From a virus, in the IMG/VR virus record IMGVR_UViG_3300039018_000081, positions 1-23,513 of that record: a stretch of DNA of 23,513 bases; one strand, given 5' to 3'. The notes beneath the pieces are model-generated. The model ran no database searches and was not told where the DNA came from. It saw nothing but the letters and a program-made list of their open reading frames with translations. The position numbers were made by a program, and so were the translations under genes. How positions within the stretch are numbered: position 1 is the stretch's first letter; each line of letters begins with the position of its first letter. Positions 6,418 to 11,727 of this stretch are shown piece after piece.

Positions 6418-6770
6418 AACGCAAGAGAAAAAGCATTGAACACACTGATCAAGTCAAAGTGGTCCAACACTTTCGAGCGTTCTATCCGGACATCATCATT
6501 GCAGCAATACCCAATGGAGGCGATAGAAGCCCTCAAGAGCGCGTTAGGTTGCACAGTGAAGGGGTATTGTCAGGGATGCCGGATTTATGCGTCTTGGAGC
6601 CTAAAAACGGGTTTCATGCGTTATTTGTGGAAATGAAGACCAAGGCCGGAGTGGTTTCAACCAAGCAAAGCGCTGTGGGTTTGCAGTTAAATACAAAAGG
6701 GTATCGGTCAGTGGTCGCCAGATCAGCTGCCGAAGCAATCAAATCAATTGAGGATTATCTGAATGGCTGA
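6402..6770 (+). CDS. VRR-NUC domain nuclease
   Basis: 122-aa stand-alone VRR-NUC protein (PD-(D/E)XK superfamily, the nuclease fold of FAN1), the usual phage size. Motifs: an N-terminal helix with VKVVQHFRAFYPD, AIPNGGDRSP (residues 35-44), RVRLHSEGVLSGMPDL (catalytic D61), and FVEMKTKAG (E77, K79), then TKQ (Q89). The frame is open upstream to 6246, but a start there would overlap the preceding gene by 172 bp. The ATG giving MVVDLKRKRK fits the family. Stand-alone phage VRR-NUC enzymes can cleave structured DNA such as four-way junctions. A role in resolving replication or packaging intermediates fits its place just before the terminase genes. It overlaps the small terminase gene by 8 bp. 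Confidence 0.88.
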   Translation: MVVDLKRKRKSIEHTDQVKVVQHFRAFYPDIIIAAIPNGGDRSPQERVRLHSEGVLSGMPDLCVLEPKNGFHALFVEMKTKAGVVSTKQSAVGLQLNTKGYRSVVARSAAEAIKSIEDYLNG

Positions 6771-7281
6771 ACCAAAACGTAAAGCACAAACACTTGCAGA
6801 AGTGGCCGACAACATTGCGACCAGGCAGATGGGACTCAAAGAGCAAGCAGCTCTTACACGCAAAGAAGCCACCGATGTCAACAAGAAGATTCACGCTGCT
6901 GGTGGCGAAATTACCATCCTAGACAGACTCTCCGAAGGTGAGACCATTCTCAGCTTGGCAAGGTCGTTGAAGGTGAGTCACACGGCTTTCTATGACTGGA
7001 TCGATAGAGGGGGCGAGGCGCGGGCTTCTGCCCTTGCGCGTGCGCGGGCGCGTGGTGGCCGAAGTTTAGCAGAGGAAACGATAGAAATTGCAGACGCTGC
7101 CACACCTCAAGACGCGCAGGTGGCCAAGCTGAGAGTGGACACAAGGCGCTGGCTGGCCTCTAAGCAGGCTCCAGATGAGTATGGTGACAAGCAGCAACCC
7201 TTGGTCAATATCGACCTTGGAAGCATGGCCCTCGATGCCCTGCGCAAGCGCACTGTCGTGTCACTAGACGATTCTGCATAA
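6763..7281 (+). CDS. terS: Terminase small subunit, Sf6-like
   Basis: 172-aa DNA-recognition subunit of the packaging motor. A Lys-rich N-terminus is followed by an HTH around residues 55-90 (ITILDRLSEGETILSLARSL then VSHTAFYDWI). The middle has an Arg/Ala-rich oligomerisation helix (ASALARARARGGRSLAEET) and the motif AKLRVDTRRWLASKQAPDEYG that typifies Sf6-type small terminases. It binds the packaging site and regulates the large-subunit ATPase. The start overlaps the VRR-NUC gene end. A 326-bp non-coding gap and five tiny genes separate it from the large subunit. A Gly/Arg block of very GC-rich codons (7011-7065) stands out from its surroundings. Confidence 0.85.
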   Translation: MAEPKRKAQTLAEVADNIATRQMGLKEQAALTRKEATDVNKKIHAAGGEITILDRLSEGETILSLARSLKVSHTAFYDWIDRGGEARASALARARARGGRSLAEETIEIADAATPQDAQVAKLRVDTRRWLASKQAPDEYGDKQQPLVNIDLGSMALDALRKRTVVSLDDSA

Positions 7282-7607
7282 ATGAATACTGAAGCATTCA
7301 GTCACTTTATACAACGACCATTATGTTAAGTGGATAAGTCGTTATCCACAGAATTAAGTGCATCAAAGTATTACAAGCCTAGTTATGCACAGGAATCTGT
7401 GGATAAAGTTGGCCAAAATCTGGGGACAAGTCGGTGGCGGCCAGCTGGCGGTTTGGTGGCCGTGACCCCCCCTTGGCCGGTTTGGCGGGGGCGACTGTGG
7501 CGGCACTAAACACCTACAAAAAAAATTTTTAAAAAAATATTGAACTAGTTGACATAAAACGCAAAAACCGATCACAATCTCTATTCCACAAACAACGGAG
7601 CAAACGA
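7282..7607. other. Non-coding 326-bp region: second DnaA-box cluster, GC block, AT block
   Basis: No convincing gene. Layout: 7330-7349 is a perfect inverted repeat GTGGATAA-GTCG-TTATCCAC whose right arm is a DnaA box (7342-7350). TTATGCACA follows at 7383-7391 and an inverted box TGTGGATAA at 7398-7406. At 7428-7505 there is a strongly GC-rich block with a GCCAGCTGGC palindrome (7440-7449), a C7 run (7466-7472) and GGTTTGG at 7450-7456 and 7479-7485. At 7506-7560 there is an A/T-rich block. A candidate promoter then precedes the small-gene chain. An origin, a packaging (cos/pac) site and the late promoter could all be here; its position between the terminase genes suits a packaging site. Confidence 0.6.
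7549..7578 (+). promoter_or_regulatory. Candidate strong promoter with UP-like A/T tract
   Basis: A perfect -35 TTGACA (7549-7554) is followed after 18 nt by CACAAT (7573-7578, 4/6). An A/T-only stretch of A and T runs (about 7518-7540) lies immediately upstream, like an UP element. Transcription would begin near 7585, leaving a 20-nt leader with GGAG before the first small gene at 7608. It is well placed to drive the small-gene chain and the large terminase and virion genes. Confidence 0.5.
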
Positions 7608-7772
7608 ATGAAATCTAAGCAAGCGACAGTGATACTTAAGGGTCAGGAGTGGATCGTCATCGACACTACTGAGACTAAAGACGGGAAAGTCTTCTGCACT
7701 TTAATGAGTCCAGACGGGCATACTGCTTTACACGCATGGGTGGACATTAACCAGATCGTGGGGATTATATGA
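7608..7772 (+). CDS. Hypothetical small protein, 54 aa
   Basis: Unrecognised. ACGGAG stands 6 nt before the ATG. The sequence alternates strand-like segments (ATVILKGQEWIVIDTTE, GKVFCTLMSP, ALHAWVDINQIVGII) and looks like a small beta-rich domain of the kind seen in modulators and decorators; no cysteine pair or membrane span. The TGA overlaps the next gene's start (ATGA). It is the first of five tiny coupled genes between the terminase subunits, directly downstream of the candidate promoter. Confidence 0.7.
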   Translation: MKSKQATVILKGQEWIVIDTTETKDGKVFCTLMSPDGHTALHAWVDINQIVGII

Positions 7773-7933
7773 ACATTACGTTATTAACTAAGGTTAGATA
7801 TTTGTTTAATGTCGATTATGTGCCTATTAGCACTAACAGACATAATCAGAGACAGTATATTAAGGCATTAAGAATGCTTGGTAATAAGTGGTTAACGCAC
7901 CCAAATAATCAGATTCAGAAAATAGCCCAGTGA
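7769..7933 (+). CDS. Hypothetical small basic protein, 54 aa
   Basis: Unrecognised. It starts in an ATGA overlap with the previous gene and ends in a GTGA overlap with the next, so its frame is fixed by both neighbours. The protein is basic and Asn/Gln-rich (NRHNQRQYIKALRMLGNKWL), which fits nucleic-acid or acidic-partner binding, though nothing specific can be claimed. Its codons are clearly AT-richer than the adjacent terminase genes. Confidence 0.62.
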   Translation: MNITLLTKVRYLFNVDYVPISTNRHNQRQYIKALRMLGNKWLTHPNNQIQKIAQ

Positions 7934-8010
7934 TTATTATTTATTTAATATTGGCATTTAATGTGCTGGTGCTTATTTGGGGAATATGGAAATGGTATCG
8001 TGAAGAGTAA
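7930..8010 (+). CDS. Tiny membrane peptide, 26 aa
   Basis: A GTG start overlaps the TGA of the previous gene (GTGA). The product is nearly all one hydrophobic helix: IIIYLILAFNVLVLIWGIW followed by a charged KWYREE tail, giving N-out/C-in topology by the positive-inside rule only weakly (one Lys, one Arg). The last 11 bp overlap the next gene. No known family. A peptide this short needs proteomic or ribosome-profiling support, but the tight coupling on both sides favours a real gene. Confidence 0.5.
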   Translation: MIIIYLILAFNVLVLIWGIWKWYREE

Positions 8011-8194
8011 TTTTGTAAATAATCCGGTGAGGTTGAATGGGAATGCGCATGGCCATAAATTACAGCTTTGTAATAAGTGCTCTTTAAAGAAGCCGCCAGA
8101 GGGTGGGGTTGAGATGAGTGCGACCAGGTGGTTGTGTGCGTCATGCTGGACCAATCGGGTGACGAGTCAGAACTTGAAAGAGATGGCCAAATGA
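8000..8194 (+). CDS. Small zinc-ribbon-like protein, 64 aa
   Basis: The start is taken at a GTG (MKSNFVNNPVRLNG) overlapping the membrane peptide gene. The open frame extends a little further upstream, but the GTG gives the overlap style of this cluster. Two CxxC knuckles, LCNKC (C24, C27) and LCASCW (C46, C49), are 18 residues apart, as in zinc ribbons. Basic residues surround both. Possible roles are DNA or RNA polymerase binding or structural metal binding; no family was recognised. TGA overlaps the next ATG (ATGA). Confidence 0.62.
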   Translation: MKSNFVNNPVRLNGNAHGHKLQLCNKCSLKKPPEGGVEMSATRWLCASCWTNRVTSQNLKEMAK

Positions 8195-8394
8195 CTGATT
8201 TATTGACGGCATTGCATTTGTCGGTGGTGATGTTGGATTTAAGAATCCGGATGATGGAGGCGATTGAAGAGGGCCGGTTTGACCTGGCGATGACGTATCA
8301 CTTGCTGATACTGGTGCGGCAAGACGAGCTAGATGCGCATAAGTGGGCGATGAGTCCCAAGGCTTGGGCCATCTATGAGACGATCCACCCATGA
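8191..8394 (+). CDS. Hypothetical helical protein, 67 aa
   Basis: The start is fixed by an ATGA overlap with the zinc-ribbon gene. The stop in turn overlaps the large terminase ATG (ATGA). Entirely helical by appearance (LLTALHLSVVMLDLRIRMM, EAIEEGRFDLAMTYHLLILV) with an acidic/aromatic end KAWAIYETIHP. No membrane span is certain. Its position immediately before the large terminase suggests a packaging accessory, but this is positional inference only. Longer in-frame starts upstream would overlap the zinc-ribbon gene fully and are rejected. Confidence 0.66.
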   Translation: MTDLLTALHLSVVMLDLRIRMMEAIEEGRFDLAMTYHLLILVRQDELDAHKWAMSPKAWAIYETIHP

Positions 8395-9797
8395 AAGAAA
8401 ATGTTTTCAGTCAGTGGGTAGAGAGGTATCAGCCTGATCCGGTGCTGTTTGTGCGGGAGGTTTTGGGGGTTGACCCTGACCCGTGGCAGGTGAAGTTTCT
8501 TGTGGCAATAGCACGGGGTGACAGGAAGATAAGTGTCAGGTCTGGCCACGGGGTGGGGAAAAGTACGGCAAGCAGCTGGGCCATGCTCTGGTACTTTATG
8601 ACCAGATCGCCAGTCAAGGTGGTGGTCACTGCACCGACAAGCTCTCAGCTGTATGACGCGATGTTTGCCGAGCTGAAGAGGTGGATCAATGCGATGCCTT
8701 TGCCACTTCAAGGTCTATTGACTGTCAAGCAAGAGAGGATTGAGTTCAATGCTGCACCGACTGAGATGTTTATCAGTGCCAGGACAAGTCGGGCAGAGCA
8801 GCCGGAAGCCTTGCAGGGGATTCACAGTGAGAATGTGATGCTGGTGGCCGATGAGGCTTCTGGTGTGCCGGAGCAAGTGTTCGAGGCCGCGGCTGGCTCG
8901 ATGTCTGGCCACAATGCGGTGACGCTGTTACTGGGCAATCCGGTGAGATCGAGTGGGTTTTTCTATGACACGCACACGCGATTAGCCGATGAGTGGACCA
9001 CGTTTCAGGTGGCTTGCACTGACTCGCCACGGGTGAGTGATGAGTACGTCAAAGAGATGGCCATGCGCTATGGCGAGGAAAGTAACGTCTACCGGATCAG
9101 GGTGATCGGTGAGTTTCCCAAGGGGGATGACGACACTGTCATTGCCATGGACTTGCTGGAGAGCGCGGTGAATCGGGATGTGGCGCCAAGCGAGTATGCG
9201 CCCATGCTCTGGGGCTTGGATGTGGCGCGGTTTGGATCGGACAGATCAGCGCTGTGCAAAAGGCAGGGCAATGCGGTGACTGAGAATATCCGGACATGGA
9301 AGAATTTGGACCTGATGCAATTGACTGGTGCGGTGGTGGCCGAGTACCAGGCGCTGCCACCGAGCCAGCAGCCCAGAGAGATATTAGTGGACAGCATTGG
9401 ATTAGGTGCTGGGGTGGTGGATCGGCTACGGGAGCTGGGCCTGCCGGCCAGAGGGATCAATGTGAGTGAATCACCCGCGATGGGTGGGACTTACAGGAAT
9501 CTGAAAGCAGAGCTTTGGTACAAGGCAAGGGCGTGGCTTGAGGCGCGGGACTGCAAGATGCCAAAGGATGAGGTCTTAATTGCTGAACTGGCCACAGTGC
9601 GGTACTCATTCACTTCAAACGGCAAGATCGCCATTGAGGGGAAAGATGAGATAAAGCGAAGGGGGCTGCCAAGTCCTGACAAGGCCGATGCCTTTGTCCT
9701 GACATTTGCGTCTGATGCAATGGCCGGAATGTACGGGTCAACTGGCTCAAGCAAGTGGAGCCAACCCCTGCGCAGAAACCTTGTCAGGGTTGCATAA
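8391..9797 (+). CDS. terL: Terminase large subunit (packaging ATPase and nuclease)
   Basis: 468 aa, typical length. ATPase domain: adenine-binding PDPWQ (residues 29-33), Walker A SGHGVGKST (51-59), Walker B VMLVADEA (149-156, catalytic E155), coupling motif LLLGNP (179-184). RNase H-like nuclease domain: LDVARFGSDRS (D277), ILVDSIGLGAG (D334), and SPDKADAF (D433). All key acidic residues are present, so it should cut concatemeric DNA and pump it into proheads with the small subunit and portal. The start is in an ATGA overlap. The plus strand of this gene is markedly G-rich, whereas genes left of 6 kb are C-rich. Confidence 0.95.
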   Translation: MKENVFSQWVERYQPDPVLFVREVLGVDPDPWQVKFLVAIARGDRKISVRSGHGVGKSTASSWAMLWYFMTRSPVKVVVTAPTSSQLYDAMFAELKRWINAMPLPLQGLLTVKQERIEFNAAPTEMFISARTSRAEQPEALQGIHSENVMLVADEASGVPEQVFEAAAGSMSGHNAVTLLLGNPVRSSGFFYDTHTRLADEWTTFQVACTDSPRVSDEYVKEMAMRYGEESNVYRIRVIGEFPKGDDDTVIAMDLLESAVNRDVAPSEYAPMLWGLDVARFGSDRSALCKRQGNAVTENIRTWKNLDLMQLTGAVVAEYQALPPSQQPREILVDSIGLGAGVVDRLRELGLPARGINVSESPAMGGTYRNLKAELWYKARAWLEARDCKMPKDEVLIAELATVRYSFTSNGKIAIEGKDEIKRRGLPSPDKADAFVLTFASDAMAGMYGSTGSSKWSQPLRRNLVRVA

Positions 9798-9826
9798 TTC
9801 ACACATCCACAACTAATGGGGAAACC

Positions 9827-10006
9827 ATGATGATGACCAAAGGACAAAAGAAGGTTGGCAAAGTGATGAGCGAGTACAAGGCTGGCAAGCTGACATCCAG
9901 CGGCAAGACTGTCAAGAATCCCAAGCAGGCAATTGCCATTGCAATGTCTGAGGCAAAACTTCCCATGCGCGGTCAGCGCACGGCAAAGAACAAGGCGAAA
10001 AAATAA
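9827..10006 (+). CDS. DUF6496-like small basic protein, 59 aa
   Basis: The segment KVMSEYKAGKLTSSGKTVKN followed by PKQAIAIAMSEAKLP matches the DUF6496 signature of short Lys-rich proteins in phages and bacteria. GGGGAAA lies 3 nt before three consecutive ATG codons; I use the first. The frame is open further upstream inside the large terminase end, but that lacks a ribosome site. The C-terminus is strongly basic (RTAKNKAKK). The TAA overlaps the next ATG (TAATG). Function unknown; a DNA-binding or structural role is suggested by charge alone. Confidence 0.75.
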   Translation: MMMTKGQKKVGKVMSEYKAGKLTSSGKTVKNPKQAIAIAMSEAKLPMRGQRTAKNKAKK

Positions 10007-10485
10007 TGGCTACTTTAAAACGCACCATGGAACAGGTCATGGACAGGGAAGAGGGCGAGGACATGGAAGGCGGTGAGAACTGCCCATTGCCCACGCAAGA
10101 CATTACCCTCAACCTAAAGAACCGCGCCAAGGCAATCACCAGCGCGGCCTATGGTCCTGAAAATCCCAAACTGCCCAATGAGGCTTTTTGGCGCAAGAAG
10201 TCTGACCAGTGGGATGTGAGCATTGTTGATGCAAAGAAAAGCCTGTGCGGTAACTGCGCGGCATTCAATGTGTCCGACAAGCTGAAACAGTGCATTGCCC
10301 AAGGCATTGGCATGGAAGCAGACCCATGGGGAACAATCAAGTTGGCCAACCTTGGCTATTGCGAAATCTTTGATTTCAAGTGCGCAGCCAGCAGAACTTG
10401 CGATGCCTGGGTGGTCGGTGGACCCAATACGGGTGAGCAAGAGGGTGAAGAGGGTGAAGACTATGAAGAAGGAGAAGAGGAATGA
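10006..10485 (+). CDS. Seven-Cys acidic protein, HiPIP-like cysteine pattern
   Basis: 159 aa. After an acidic N-terminus comes AAYGPENPKLPNEAFWRKK (residues 47-65), then a cysteine domain: CGNCAAF (C81, C84), KQC (C96), GYCEIFDFKC (C119, C126), TCDAWV (C132). CxxC followed by GxCxxF and a terminal C-x-x-W resembles high-potential iron-sulphur proteins, where four Cys bind a 4Fe-4S cluster; C119 to C132 spacing is close to the HiPIP spacing. The remaining Cys and the very acidic tail (EGEEGEDYEEGEEE) are extra. Proteins of this type are common between terminase and portal genes of aquatic phages as I recall, without known function. Zinc binding or disulfides are alternatives. Confidence 0.7.
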   Translation: MATLKRTMEQVMDREEGEDMEGGENCPLPTQDITLNLKNRAKAITSAAYGPENPKLPNEAFWRKKSDQWDVSIVDAKKSLCGNCAAFNVSDKLKQCIAQGIGMEADPWGTIKLANLGYCEIFDFKCAASRTCDAWVVGGPNTGEQEGEEGEDYEEGEEE

Positions 10486-10523
10486 AAGGTGGCTGCAATC
10501 AGTGCTAGGAACAAGGCCAAGAA

Positions 10524-11219
10524 ATGATTTGTCCAATCGTCATTGCCACTGTCAAGGGCCACGGGTTGGCCGTGCTGCTTGAATCCATCAAGCAATACGC
10601 GCCAGAGTGTCCGGTTTACTTGAGAGGCCCAGAGTCGGTGCTTGAGCGCTTTGATGCCGACTACAAACTCTATGGCCAGCCAAACAGTTTTGGCGAGGAC
10701 TACAACGAGATCATTGAAATGGCTCTCAAAGACTGGTCATCATGCATTGTGGCCAATGACGACATTGTGCTGACACCCACCAGCGTGAAGGTGCTGATGG
10801 AAGATGTGGCCATTGTCAGGACCATGAACAGCTACAAAGCTGGGTGGGTGGCGGCAAGGTGTGACGCGGCCAGACCTTGTCAGAATGTGCGGATCAGTGA
10901 GCCAGGCGAGAAGCTGAACTTCTACAAATTCCCATCTGAGTCCCACATCAAGCTGGTCCAAGAGATCAGCCCAATATTTGCATGGATATCAAGTGACGCA
11001 TTTGAAGAGGCAAAGTTTCCCCCTCTGAATTGGTACAGTGACGATGTGCATTGTATGGACTTGGTGCAAAAAGGCTATGGCCACTATGTGAGCGCAAGCT
11101 ATGTCCACCACATTGGCTCAAACACCATTGGCTTTAATGCGCAAAAACTGCATGAGCAGGCGCTGCCATGGCTGAGAGAGAATCGACCAAATTATGCGAG
11201 TGCCTGGTTTGATTCTTAA
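10524..11219 (+). CDS. Glycosyltransferase-like protein (GT-A fold, GT2-like)
   Basis: 231 aa. An N-terminal strand PIVIATVKGHG and the region ending in SCIVANDDIVLTP (D79/D80, the equivalent of the DxD metal/nucleotide-sugar site) resemble GT-A glycosyltransferases. Downstream, FAWISSDAFEEAKFPP and WYSDDVHCMDLVQKGYG correspond to the acceptor/base region (Asp-Asp followed by a basic or aromatic helix). It ends 26 bp inside the following methyltransferase gene. GGCCAAGAA before the ATG is a weak ribosome site. Inferred role: adding sugar to a virion protein or a host glycan. The acceptor cannot be read from sequence, and divergence from classic GT2 enzymes leaves room for a non-catalytic role. 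Confidence 0.68.
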   Translation: MICPIVIATVKGHGLAVLLESIKQYAPECPVYLRGPESVLERFDADYKLYGQPNSFGEDYNEIIEMALKDWSSCIVANDDIVLTPTSVKVLMEDVAIVRTMNSYKAGWVAARCDAARPCQNVRISEPGEKLNFYKFPSESHIKLVQEISPIFAWISSDAFEEAKFPPLNWYSDDVHCMDLVQKGYGHYVSASYVHHIGSNTIGFNAQKLHEQALPWLRENRPNYASAWFDS

Positions 11220-11727
11220 TCTTGGGTCTGGCAAAGACTGGAATTCTGAATATCTGAATGCAGATATACAGGCCAGCAAAAATCCTGATTGGCTGGTCGA
11301 TATCAGCAAGGTCAAGTGGGGCGACACGCTAAAGACGCGATTTGGGCAGCTGGAGATCGTGCCAGGTATGTTTGAGGCCATTGTGGCCAACGATGTGCTG
11401 GAACACATCCCCAATCTGGTTGATGCCATGACCAACTGCAAAGAGCTGCTGAAGGTGGGCGGTGAGATGCGGATTCATGTGCCTTATGACCTGAGTCTTG
11501 GGGCTTGGCAAGACCCAACCCATGTCAGGGCATTCAATGAGAACTCTTGGAAGTATTACACCGAGTGGCACTGGTACTTGGGCTGGCCGGATCGGTTTGA
11601 GCTGACAACGCTGGAAATGAGGCTCTCAAAGGTGGGAGAAGCACTAGAATTGCCACAAGACGAAATTATCCGCACCCCAAGGGCTGTGGACTCCATGTAT
11701 GTGGTTCTTACAAAGGTCAAGCCATGA
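11194..11727 (+). CDS. SAM-dependent methyltransferase (class I)
   Basis: 177 aa. Motif I is LILNLGSGKDW (residues 6-16), the SAM-binding glycine loop. Acidic post-I NADIQ follows, then the motif IV/V-like EAIVANDVLEHIPN and CKELLKVGGEMRIHVPYD, characteristic of methyltransferase type 11/12 proteins. DPTHVRAFNENSWKYYTEW is a signature often seen in small phage methyltransferases beside glycosyltransferases. It overlaps the glycosyltransferase gene and shares ATGA with the portal gene, so all three are translationally linked. It lacks a DNA-target recognition domain, so a small-molecule, sugar or protein substrate is more likely than DNA. Confidence 0.8.
   Translation: MRVPGLILNLGSGKDWNSEYLNADIQASKNPDWLVDISKVKWGDTLKTRFGQLEIVPGMFEAIVANDVLEHIPNLVDAMTNCKELLKVGGEMRIHVPYDLSLGAWQDPTHVRAFNENSWKYYTEWHWYLGWPDRFELTTLEMRLSKVGEALELPQDEIIRTPRAVDSMYVVLTKVKP

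Noticed and set aside
7363-7575. Minus-strand frame across the terminase intergenic region
   Set aside because: Low-complexity Pro/Phe product, crosses DnaA boxes, GC block and A/T tract, no start signal.
9755-9826. Upstream start for the DUF6496-like protein
   Set aside because: It lies inside the large terminase gene without a ribosome site, whereas GGGGAAA precedes the ATG at 9827.
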